From positions 2,108,001 through 2,172,000 of the forward strand of contig NZ_PYHR01000002.1 of assembly GCF_003121705.1 (NCBI RefSeq): a stretch of 64,000 bases of DNA, given 5' to 3'. Within the stretch, counting starts at the first letter, position 1; every line of letters starts with the position of its first letter. The notes below the pieces were generated by a model. The model was not told the DNA's origin. It saw only the letters and a program-made list of their open reading frames with translations, and did no database searches. Both the position numbers and the translations under genes were made by a program. Positions 21,612 to 29,059 of this stretch are shown piece after piece. The stretch is from Serinibacter arcticus (GTDB lineage Bacteria; Actinomycetota; Actinomycetes; Actinomycetales; Beutenbergiaceae).

Positions 21612-22640
21612 TCAGCGGTGCCCGCGCTGCCCCGACCCACCGCGCGACGGCGAGGCGTGCGAGCTCCGCACCTCCTCGACCTCCTCCGCCGTCAGCTCCA
21701 TCAGGTCCACGCCCACCTTGAGCGAGGACCCCTTCCCCTCGGTGAACACGATGCCGCGCAGCGGCGAGACGTCGCGGTAGTCGCGACCCCAGCCGAGCAC
21801 CACATAGCGGTTGTCGATGAACTGGTCGTTGGTCGGGTCGACGTGCAGCCAGCCCCCGCCCGGCACCCACACCGAGGCCCAGGCGTGCGAGGCGTCGACG
21901 CCGCGCAGCTTCTCGCGGCCGGGAGGCGGGTTGGTCTCGATGTAGCCGGAGACGTAGCGCGCCGCGAGCCCCATCGAGCGCACGCACGCGATGAGGAGGT
22001 GCGCGAAGTCCTGGCACACGCCCTGCCGCCGCTCGAGCAGCTCGGGCAGGCGGGTGTGGATCGTCGTCGAACCGGACTTGTACTCGAGCTCGGTGTTGAT
22101 GCGGGTGCAGAGGTCGGCGACGACGTGCGAGAGCGGCGTCCCCGGACCGAACGACGGCGCCGCGAAGGCCCGCACCTCCTCCGTCACGTCGATCATCTGC
22201 GAGGCGAGCATCGCCTCGGACACCGCGATCAGCGCGTTGCCGCCCACGCCGTGGCTGGACGCGGCCCCGCGGCCCGGCGCCCCGAGCGTGTGGGTCACCT
22301 CGGCCGCCTGGCTCCACGAGATCATCGGCATCCGGTCGATCTGCGCCTGCTTGCGCGTGACCGTCAGCACCGACTCCGCGAGGACCTCGAGCTCGGTGTG
22401 CTCCGTGTCGACCTTGAAGTAGCTGGACCGGTTCCCGTGGAAGTCGCGGTGCTCCCCCGTCTGCGCCGCCCCCGGCGAGATGTGCAGCGCCGAGGTGTGC
22501 ACCTGCTGGCCGTTGCCCTCGCGCGGCAGCATCACGGCCCGGCCGTAGGACGACGTCACCACCCCGGGGTAGGTGTAGGTGGTCCGGTGGGCGAGCCGGT
22601 AGTGCCGGACCCCGCGTGAGTCCTCGCGCTGGCGGATCAC
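21612..22640 (-). CDS. transglutaminase-like cysteine peptidase-fold protein
   Basis: A 342-residue cytosolic protein. The N-terminal bacterial transglutaminase domain begins HYRLAHRTTYTYPG (about 13). The core carries the papain-like triad: Cys in RRQGVCQDFAHL (about 212), His in ASHAWASVWVPGGGW (about 252) and Asp in HVDPTND (about 269). The start is a GTG overlapping the stop of the upstream ATP-grasp/alpha-E gene (GTGA). This pairing is the known amidoligase neighbourhood described by Iyer, Aravind and colleagues, thought to make or cleave a peptide-like product, though no substrate is established. The C-terminus ends in a Ser/Gly/Arg-rich tail. Confidence 0.88.
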   Translation of the reverse strand: MIRQREDSRGVRHYRLAHRTTYTYPGVVTSSYGRAVMLPREGNGQQVHTSALHISPGAAQTGEHRDFHGNRSSYFKVDTEHTELEVLAESVLTVTRKQAQIDRMPMISWSQAAEVTHTLGAPGRGAASSHGVGGNALIAVSEAMLASQMIDVTEEVRAFAAPSFGPGTPLSHVVADLCTRINTELEYKSGSTTIHTRLPELLERRQGVCQDFAHLLIACVRSMGLAARYVSGYIETNPPPGREKLRGVDASHAWASVWVPGGGWLHVDPTNDQFIDNRYVVLGWGRDYRDVSPLRGIVFTEGKGSSLKVGVDLMELTAEEVEEVRSSHASPSRGGSGQRGHR

Positions 22641-25168
22641 TCCTCGACTCCCTTCCGGTTGCCCGACGACGACTCGTACGTCCCCGAGGCGTCGAGCCAC
22701 GGGACCGGCACCGGGTGGGTGAAGTGCACGCGCGCGATCTCGTCGCCGAGCTCGCGCAGGCGCCAGCCCATGGACGCGAGCGTCTCGCTCAGCGTCGTGC
22801 GCCGGCCCTCGTCGTCCGGGAGCGCGACCGTGGACGTGTCGAGCTCGTCGAGGAGGTCCACGACGTCGTTCAGCAGCGAGTCGCGCGTGCTCGTCCCGCG
22901 CGCCGGCGCCGGCACCTGCGCGAGCGACGCCGCGAGCTTGGTGAGCTGGAAGCGCAGCGACCGCGGGTTGTGCACGTCGAGCAGGAGCAGGTCGAGCACC
23001 GTGTCGATGCTGGGCTGCGACTGGTACCGGCGGCGGTAGGTGATGACGCTCTCGTGGGCGACCAGCACCGACTCGAGCACGAGCGAGTCGTCGGCCCGCG
23101 CACGCTCGACGGCGGTCGTCGCCCCGAGGACGTCGACCAGCTGCTGGGCCCGCTCGAGACGGCGACCCGCATCCATGAGGCACCACCCGACGTCGCGCTC
23201 CATCGACTCCGCCAGGATGCCCGCGATCGCGAGCAGCCCCTCGAGCAGCCGGGCGGCCACGGGGCCGACGTCGGACACGGCGTCGTGGTCGCGGTCCTGC
23301 CGCCGACGCTCGCCGGACATCGCCCGCTCGAGCGCCGACAGCGCGGCCCAGGTGTCGGACGAGAGCTGGTCGCGGACGGAGGAGGCTGCGCGCGCCATCC
23401 GGGCCAGCGCGTGCGCGACCGTACCGGGCTGGCGCGCGTCGAGCACGAGGTGGGCCGGATCGCCGTCGCCCACCACGTCCGCGAGCGCCTGCCGCAGCAC
23501 GGCGAGCACCACGGGCTCGTCGGAGCCGGGGCGGAGGGGGAAGCCCGACGTCGTCGTGACGGCGTAGTCGCTCAGGCGGTCGCTGACGGCACGCACCAGA
23601 CGTGTGACACCCTCGGCGCGCTCGGTGTAGCGACCGAACCAGAACAGGTCCTCGGCCGCTCCGGGCGAGATCGAGGTCGGCAGGCTGAGCGGGGTCGGGT
23701 TGGCGTCCTCCGCGACCCACGGGTCGGTGACCGAGTGCGGGCGTGAGGACAGCACCCAGACGTCCTTGGCGGCGTCGTTCGGACCGGGCTCGACGACGTC
23801 GGCCCCGGCCTGGCTGATGCGCGCCACCCCGCCGGACATCACCTGGTACCCGCCGGAGCCCGAGACCGCGAACGTGCGCAGCTGCGTCGGCCGGGCCTCG
23901 AGCAGGCCACCGTTGACGGCGGGCGTCGTGGATGCCTCGACCCGCTCCTGACCGACCCACAGGTAGGGCTCGGTCGCGATGCGCGCGGAGAGGTCGGCAC
24001 GCTCGGCGATCGTCAGCTCCCAGCCGCGCATCACGGGCGAGCCTGGTGCCGTCGAGCGCACCACGAGCCGGTCGAGGTTGGCGATGACGTGCGAGCACAT
24101 CGACCGCTCCCCGCACCAGTAGGTGACGGTCGAGGGGATGATCAGCTCCTCGCCGAGGATGCTGCGGGCCAGTCGCGGCAGGTAGGTCAGCAGCCCCGGG
24201 TTGTCGACGACGCCGCTCCCGAGCGGGTTGACGATCGTCACGGCGCCGGTGCGCGCCGCCTCCACGAGGCCGGGGACGCCGAGGCGCGAGTCGCCGCGCA
24301 GGTCCAGCGGGTCGCAGTACTCGGCGTCGACGTGGCGCAGCAGGACGTCGACCGGCTCGAGCCGGCCGAGCGCACGCATCCAGAGCCGCCCGTCCTCGAC
24401 GACGAGGTCCTCGCCCTCCACGAGCGGGTAGCCGAGCATCGTGGCGAGGTAGGCCTGGTCGAACGCCGCGGGCGAGAACGGACCCGGCGTGAGCAGCGCG
24501 GCGCGCGGGGTGGGCCCGGCACCGGGCGGGGCGGCGTCGCGGACGGCGCGGCGCATGGCCTGGAAGAACGGGCCGACGCGGCGGATCCGCGCGTGCCGGT
24601 AGAGCCCGGACAGCACCTCCGCCACGATCCGCCGGTCCTGCATCGCGAACCCCATGCCCGACGGCGTCTGGGCACGGTCGGCGAGGACCTGCCAGCTGCC
24701 GTCGGCGTTGCGCGCGAGATCCGTGCCGACCATGAAGAGCTGGTGCGGACCGGGGTTGCGGATGTCGTTGACGGCGCGGACGAACCCGGGGTGACCGAGC
24801 ACCAGCGCGGGCGGCAGGAGGCCGCTGGTGAGCAGCTCGGCCTCGCCGTAGACGTCGGTCAGGACGTGGTCCAGGAGCACGGCGCGCTGCTGCAGGCCCT
24901 TCTCCACGTGCGCCCACTCGGCCTCGTCGAACAGCACGGGCAGCGGGTCGAGGAGCCAGGGGCGCTCGTCGGTACCGGCACCCTGGCGGACGCCGTTGTT
25001 GGCGAGGAGCTCGACGACGTCGTTCGCGCGGGAGGCGAGGGCCGCGCCGTCGTGCAGGTCCACGAGGTCGGCCATCTGGGCCCAGGCCTCGCGAGCCGCC
25101 CCCGTGGACTGGAGCATCTCGTCATGGCCGGGGCCGGCGGCCCGGTAGCCCGCAAGCAGATCAGTCAT
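22637..25168 (-). CDS. circularly permuted ATP-grasp fused to alpha-E (DUF403) protein
   Basis: An 843-residue fusion. Residues about 1-480 are the circularly permuted ATP-grasp (DUF404/DUF407) module: GWLLDPLPVLFDEAEW-like N-terminus, ADRAQTPSGMGFAMQDRRIV near 165-185 and VTIVNPLGSGVVDNPGLL near 310. Residues about 500-830 are the helical alpha-E/DUF403 domain, opening with LFWFGRYTERAEGVTRLV (about 508), with MDAGRRLERAQQLVD further on. The two are often separate genes, so the fusion is notable but has precedent. ATP-grasp enzymes form amide bonds; the product here is unknown. It overlaps the downstream transglutaminase gene and heads a two-gene operon. Confidence 0.88.
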   Translation of the reverse strand: MTDLLAGYRAAGPGHDEMLQSTGAAREAWAQMADLVDLHDGAALASRANDVVELLANNGVRQGAGTDERPWLLDPLPVLFDEAEWAHVEKGLQQRAVLLDHVLTDVYGEAELLTSGLLPPALVLGHPGFVRAVNDIRNPGPHQLFMVGTDLARNADGSWQVLADRAQTPSGMGFAMQDRRIVAEVLSGLYRHARIRRVGPFFQAMRRAVRDAAPPGAGPTPRAALLTPGPFSPAAFDQAYLATMLGYPLVEGEDLVVEDGRLWMRALGRLEPVDVLLRHVDAEYCDPLDLRGDSRLGVPGLVEAARTGAVTIVNPLGSGVVDNPGLLTYLPRLARSILGEELIIPSTVTYWCGERSMCSHVIANLDRLVVRSTAPGSPVMRGWELTIAERADLSARIATEPYLWVGQERVEASTTPAVNGGLLEARPTQLRTFAVSGSGGYQVMSGGVARISQAGADVVEPGPNDAAKDVWVLSSRPHSVTDPWVAEDANPTPLSLPTSISPGAAEDLFWFGRYTERAEGVTRLVRAVSDRLSDYAVTTTSGFPLRPGSDEPVVLAVLRQALADVVGDGDPAHLVLDARQPGTVAHALARMARAASSVRDQLSSDTWAALSALERAMSGERRRQDRDHDAVSDVGPVAARLLEGLLAIAGILAESMERDVGWCLMDAGRRLERAQQLVDVLGATTAVERARADDSLVLESVLVAHESVITYRRRYQSQPSIDTVLDLLLLDVHNPRSLRFQLTKLAASLAQVPAPARGTSTRDSLLNDVVDLLDELDTSTVALPDDEGRRTTLSETLASMGWRLRELGDEIARVHFTHPVPVPWLDASGTYESSSGNRKGVEE

Positions 25169-25362
25169 TCGCGTCTCGCGATTTCGTCAAGTGGAACTTT
25201 GCTCCGGCGCGCGGAGCACGCGGCGACTTGGGAGGAACATTACCCTCGTAGCGCTGATCAGCGGGGACGTCCGCGCGACGGAGCCGCTCTTCCCTTCGCG
25301 GCGGGGATGTCGGAGGCTCGTGGTGCGATGAGGCCACGTCAGCGACCGAAAGGGCCACCCGC
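25169..25362. promoter_or_regulatory. divergent intergenic region between ATP-grasp and subtilase genes
   Basis: A 194-bp divergent gap that must hold promoters for both flanking genes. It contains the inverted repeat GCTCCG-GCGCG-CGGAGC at 25201-25217. No strong -35/-10 pair could be assigned for either direction. Confidence 0.35.
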
Positions 25363-26565
25363 ATGAGCTTCCCGACGACCCACCAGCCCCGCGGAGCCAC
25401 CGGCAGGACGATCGTGGTGCTCGACGAACGCGAGTCCACCGCGCAGGAGGTCCTGCACGGTCTCGGGGTGCCGTGCGTCCACGCGAGGGACCTCGGACCC
25501 GGCGCGATCGGCACGGCAGGGACGCTGCCGGCGGGCTCCGCCGTCGTCCTCGACGCGCTCGGCATCGCGATCCTCGAGGATGCCTCCGACCTGGTGTCCG
25601 AGGCCGCGCAGGACCCGCGCGCCGCCGTCGTCACGGCCGAGCCCGAGGTCTGGGTCCACGCGTTCACCGAGGCGCCCGAGCCCACCACCCCGTTGGCCGA
25701 CACCGACGCGTCCACCTGGGGGCTCCTGGCCACCGGCGTCGTCGGCCCGGACGGCGTCGCGACGGCGTGGGACGGGTCGGGCGTGCTCGTCGCCGTCCTC
25801 GACACGGGGGTCGACGAGGCCCACCCCGACCTGGCCGGGCGCATCGCGCTGTCGCGCTCCTTCGTCGCGGGCGAGGCGGTGCACGACGCCAACGGCCACG
25901 GCACGCACGTCGCCGGCACGATCGCGGGCGCGCAGGCCCCCGCCGGCGGGCAGCGGCGCTTCGGCGTCGCCCCGGGCAGCGACCTCCTGGTCGGCAAGGT
26001 GCTGGGCGACGGCGGCAGCGGCACCTCCGGCGGCGTGCTCGAGGGCATGAACTGGGCGGTCGAGCAGGGCGCCCACGTCATCTCGATGTCGCTCGGATCG
26101 GCCGTCGGCGAGGGCCAGGGCTACCTCCACTACTACGAGGCCGCGGCCCGCGCCGCCCTCGCGGCGGGGTCGCTCATCATCGCGGCGGCGGGCAACGAGG
26201 GTCGGCGGCCCGTCGGATCGCCGGCCAACTGCCCCTCGGTGATGGCCGTCGCCGCGCTCGACCAGCGGCTGCTGCGCGCGGAGTTCTCGTGCATCGCGCT
26301 CAACGGCGACGGCGGCGAGCTCAACCTCGCCGGGCCGGGCGTCGGCGTGTACTCGTCGTGGCCGGTGGCGCTCGGGTCCTACCGCTCGCTGGACGGCACG
26401 AGCATGGCGACGCCGCACGTCTCGGGCCTCGCGGCGCTCGCGGTCCAGGCGAACGGCGTGCGGGGTCAGGCCCTGTGGGACCGTCTGGTCGCAGGGGTCA
26501 GGCCGCTCTCGGAGGACGAGCAGCTCGTGGGGTCCGGGCTGGCGGTGGCTCCGACGGCGGGGTGA
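25363..26565 (+). CDS. S8 family serine peptidase (subtilase)
   Basis: A 400-residue protease. The triad is visible: Asp147 in AVLDTGVDEAHPDL, His179 in NGHGTHVAGT and Ser347 in DGTSMATPHVSG; the oxyanion Asn lies in AAAGNEG (about 280). Residues 1-130 form an N-terminal region that could be a propeptide-like domain, but it has no signal peptide or membrane segment, so an intracellular enzyme is suggested. A small protein resembling a free-standing I9-type chaperone/inhibitor follows 115 bp downstream. Substrate unknown. Confidence 0.92.
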   Translation: MSFPTTHQPRGATGRTIVVLDERESTAQEVLHGLGVPCVHARDLGPGAIGTAGTLPAGSAVVLDALGIAILEDASDLVSEAAQDPRAAVVTAEPEVWVHAFTEAPEPTTPLADTDASTWGLLATGVVGPDGVATAWDGSGVLVAVLDTGVDEAHPDLAGRIALSRSFVAGEAVHDANGHGTHVAGTIAGAQAPAGGQRRFGVAPGSDLLVGKVLGDGGSGTSGGVLEGMNWAVEQGAHVISMSLGSAVGEGQGYLHYYEAAARAALAAGSLIIAAAGNEGRRPVGSPANCPSVMAVAALDQRLLRAEFSCIALNGDGGELNLAGPGVGVYSSWPVALGSYRSLDGTSMATPHVSGLAALAVQANGVRGQALWDRLVAGVRPLSEDEQLVGSGLAVAPTAG

Positions 26566-26574
26566 GCACGCGGA

Positions 26575-26602
26575 GTTCCTGACGACGCGTTCCTGACGAC
26601 GC
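26575..26602. repeat. two tandem 14-bp units
   Basis: GTTCCTGACGACGC occurs twice in direct succession just after the subtilase stop codon, followed by a partial third copy (GTTCGCGC). No function can be assigned. Confidence 0.7.
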
Positions 26603-26680
26603 GTTCGCGCGATGGTTGAGCTGCGGCCTCCGAGCGAGGACGATGGCCCCACACGTGCAGGTGTCGAGGAGGAGACTGGC

Positions 26681-26986
26681 ATGCGCTACAACAGGGAGTC
26701 GATCCCGGACTCGATCTCGGAGCTCGACGGCGGGGGCGGGCACGAGGACGAGCGGCGGGGATCGACGGACCGGGCCACGGTGATCGTGACGGTCGAGGGG
26801 GATCTGCCGGAGGTGCTGCCCGCGCTCCGCGAGGCCGGACTCGTGGTCGAGCGGACGCTGACGTCGCTCTCGATCGTCGTGGGGACCGTGGACGTCGACG
26901 GCGAGCGCGCGATCGCGTCGATCAGCGGGGTGCACGTCGAACGCGAGCAGACGATCGCGCTCGGTCCGCCCGGAGGGCCTCAGTAG
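26681..26986 (+). CDS. small protein resembling a stand-alone I9-type protease propeptide
   Basis: A 101-residue protein. The ATG at 26681 was chosen because GAGGAGGAGA lies 5-14 bases upstream; the frame is open further up but without such a site. A disordered acidic N-terminus (1-30) precedes a compact alpha/beta region: ATVIVTVEGDLPEVLPALRE, then TLTSLSIVVGTVDVDG and ISGVHVEREQTI. The pattern of strand, helix, strand and a late SxSGVxxVExE-like ending resembles inhibitor I9/subtilisin propeptides. It sits directly after an S8 peptidase, so it may be a folding chaperone or inhibitor for that enzyme. The family link is by pattern only. Confidence 0.6.
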   Translation: MRYNRESIPDSISELDGGGGHEDERRGSTDRATVIVTVEGDLPEVLPALREAGLVVERTLTSLSIVVGTVDVDGERAIASISGVHVEREQTIALGPPGGPQ

Positions 26987-27013
26987 GGCTGCGGCCGGCG
27001 CGGTGCGGCGAGC

Positions 27014-27541
27014 TCAGCCCCCGCGAACCACGCGCCCGTAGTGGGCGCGGGCCTCGTCCTCGGAACCGGTCCCGCAGACGAGCAGGAACTCCGCGAGCTC
27101 GGGGAGCTCCACCTGCAGCAGCAGCGCCGCCTGACGCAGGTCCCGGCCCGACGCGACCTCGCGCAGCGCGTGCCGCACGATCGCGGCGGGATCGGACGGC
27201 GCCTGACCGACCGTGCGGGTGAGGTGGCCCGTGACGGTCCGCACCGCCTCGAGCCGCTGCGCCAGCTCGGCGGGCGTCAGGGTCTCGGCCGAGTCCAGCG
27301 TCGCGAGCTCCTCCAGACCCCGCACCCGTTCGAGGACGGCGGGGTTGCCGATCTTCACCCGGTGGCCCGCGATGAGCTGCGAGAGCATCGGCGCCGAGAG
27401 GCCCAGCACGGAGGCCAGCTGCGTCTGGTTGAGGCCGAAGGTCGTGAGCATCCGACGGAACGTGTCGCCCAGCGGCTCGCCGTAGAGCTCGCGCTGCGCG
27501 TCGCGGTTGCGTTCCGCCGTCGCGGAGTCGAGCTGGGACAC
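27014..27541 (-). CDS. XRE-type helix-turn-helix regulator
   Basis: A 175-residue DNA-binding protein. The HTH lies at about residues 24-75, with GLNQTQLASVLGLSAPMLSQL as the helix-turn-helix core and an unrecognised helical C-terminal half. Two GTG codons compete for the start. The upstream one overlaps the GGAGG sequence, while the one at 27541 follows it by five bases, so the latter is chosen. The gene ends 27 bp from the convergent small protein and lies downstream of the Ser/Thr kinase gene on the same strand, a pairing that suggests a regulatory link. The binding site is unknown. Confidence 0.8.
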   Translation of the reverse strand: MSQLDSATAERNRDAQRELYGEPLGDTFRRMLTTFGLNQTQLASVLGLSAPMLSQLIAGHRVKIGNPAVLERVRGLEELATLDSAETLTPAELAQRLEAVRTVTGHLTRTVGQAPSDPAAIVRHALREVASGRDLRQAALLLQVELPELAEFLLVCGTGSEDEARAHYGRVVRGG

Positions 27542-27690
27542 GGCCACCTCCGGGGTTCACCGCCGCAGCTGTTCACCACTGCAACGCGCGGATTCGCGAT
27601 CGCGAACACCGTACCCCGGCGCGACGGTCGACGCCCGGGCTGCGGGCTGCCGACCGGGAAGCGCCCGCTCGCGCGACGCGGACCGCCCGA

Positions 27691-28929
27691 TCAGATCTGG
27701 AACGCGAGGATCGCCGCGACGATCAGGAGGATCCCGCCGAGCACGAGGGCGACCGCCGGGCCGACCGACGAGCGCGCGGGGTCGGGCGTGGGGGTGGGGG
27801 TGGGGGTGGACATGGGGCTCACAGCGCCCGCCGGCCCGCCGTGGAGGCGGGCGGCTCCCGCGTGCTCGCCGCGGGCGGACGTGGCGACGACGCGCTCGGT
27901 CGCGCCCGGCTGATCGGGAGGCGTCGGGGAGGGCGGCGTGGGCAGCGCCGGCGCGGTCGACGACGGTGCGGCTGACGTCGGCGCGTGCCGCCCGCCGTCG
28001 CCCCACCCCTCCGGCAGCGGCGGTAGCTGGTCGAACACCTCGACGTCGTCGAGCGGCGCCTCTGACGTGGCGACGACGAGGTCCCCGCCGTCGGCCGGGC
28101 GGAGCCCGACCAGCCGCTCCCGCGCCGCCGTCGCCGTCGGACGCACGCCGGGCTCCCGCGAGGTGAGCTCGAGCACCAGGGCACGCAGCGTCGCCGCCCG
28201 AGACTCGGCCTCACCGGCCGCGTCGACCCCGCCCGAGAGCGCCGGTGCCTCGTCGAGCAGCAGGGCGACGTCGCCGTCGACCACCCCGCCGACGCTCGGG
28301 GGGCGCCGCCCCACCAGCATCTCGAGCGCGCACATCCCGGCGGCGTAGACGTCGGCGGCCGGGTGCGGCTCCCACCCCACGACGAGGCACTCGGGGGCGA
28401 GGTAGCCGGGGGTGCCGAGCGCGTACGGGCCCTGCGTGAGCCGGGGCTCATCCACGCTCGTGGCGACCCCGAAGTCCGCCAGCCACAGGTGCGGCGGCCC
28501 GGTGCCGGTGGCGTCGAGCAGCAGGTTGGCGGGCTTCACGTCGCGGTGCACGAGCCCGAGCACGTGGATCACCTCGAGCGCCTCGAGGACCTGGTCGAGC
28601 AGCGTCGCCACCCAGGCGAGCGGCAACGGACCGTGGTCCCCCACGAGAGTCGCGACCGACCCGCCCCGCACGATCGGCATCGTCAGGAGCACGCGGTCGT
28701 CCTCACCGGCCCAGCCGGTCGGCGCGAGCACGTGCGCGTGCGCGACCCGCAGCGACTGCTCGCGCATGAAGCGGACGAGCGAGGCGGCGTCGACCTGACG
28801 CAGCACCTTCGCGGCGACGTAGGTCTCGTTCCGGCGGTCCCACGCCCGCCAGACGACACCCGATCCGCCCTCGGCGAGAGGGTCGACCAGCTCGTACCGG
28901 CCCGCGAACACGTCTCCCACGTCGGACAT
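27691..28929 (-). CDS. membrane-anchored Ser/Thr protein kinase
   Basis: A 412-residue PknB-like kinase. The glycine loop is EGGSGVVWRA (20-29), the ATP-binding lysine is Lys41, the catalytic loop is HRDVKPANLLL (128 onward) and the metal motif is DFG (152-154); APE appears as APECL (about 178). The kinase domain ends near 280. A Pro/Thr/Ser-rich linker follows, and a single membrane segment near 388-410 is close to the C-terminus with only a few residues beyond it, so there is no extracellular sensor. No clear Shine-Dalgarno precedes the ATG, so translation may be leaderless. It is divergent from the VWA gene. Confidence 0.92.
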   Translation of the reverse strand: MSDVGDVFAGRYELVDPLAEGGSGVVWRAWDRRNETYVAAKVLRQVDAASLVRFMREQSLRVAHAHVLAPTGWAGEDDRVLLTMPIVRGGSVATLVGDHGPLPLAWVATLLDQVLEALEVIHVLGLVHRDVKPANLLLDATGTGPPHLWLADFGVATSVDEPRLTQGPYALGTPGYLAPECLVVGWEPHPAADVYAAGMCALEMLVGRRPPSVGGVVDGDVALLLDEAPALSGGVDAAGEAESRAATLRALVLELTSREPGVRPTATAARERLVGLRPADGGDLVVATSEAPLDDVEVFDQLPPLPEGWGDGGRHAPTSAAPSSTAPALPTPPSPTPPDQPGATERVVATSARGEHAGAARLHGGPAGAVSPMSTPTPTPTPDPARSSVGPAVALVLGGILLIVAAILAFQI

Positions 28930-28987
28930 CGTAGGGAGGCACCGCCGTCGGGCGGGGGCCGGGCCGCGATCGGGGCCTCGTGACCGC

Positions 28988-29002
28988 CGTCAGGCCCTGA
29001 CG
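28988..29002. promoter_or_regulatory. inverted repeat in the kinase/VWA divergent region
   Basis: CGTCAGG-C-CCTGACG, 7-bp arms around one base, about 60 bp upstream of the kinase ATG and 58 bp upstream of the VWA gene. It is a candidate operator for either direction. Confidence 0.4.
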
Positions 29003-29007
29003 TCGCC

Positions 29008-29053
29008 TTTGCGCGAGCAACGGTTGACTTTGCGAACGCAAATACTCTACGGT
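29008..29053 (+). promoter_or_regulatory. candidate leaderless promoter with two operator-like sites (VWA gene)
   Basis: TTGACT (29024-29029) and TACGGT (29048-29053) are separated by 18 bp. The predicted start of transcription falls at or next to the ATG at 29060, so the message would be leaderless, consistent with the absence of a Shine-Dalgarno. TTTGCGAACGCAAA (29029-29042) lies inside the promoter, and a similar TTTGCGCGAGCAA lies 21 bp upstream (29008-29020), two helical turns away. This looks like a pair of regulator sites; the regulator is unknown. Confidence 0.45.
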
Positions 29054-29059
29054 CGCCGC

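Noticed and set aside
21404-21640. Minus-strand frame with PCARCGHNRVTPDGR, reminiscent of a zinc-ribbon end
   Set aside because: Too short and too weak, and mostly overlapping the transglutaminase tail; Cys spacing is incomplete.
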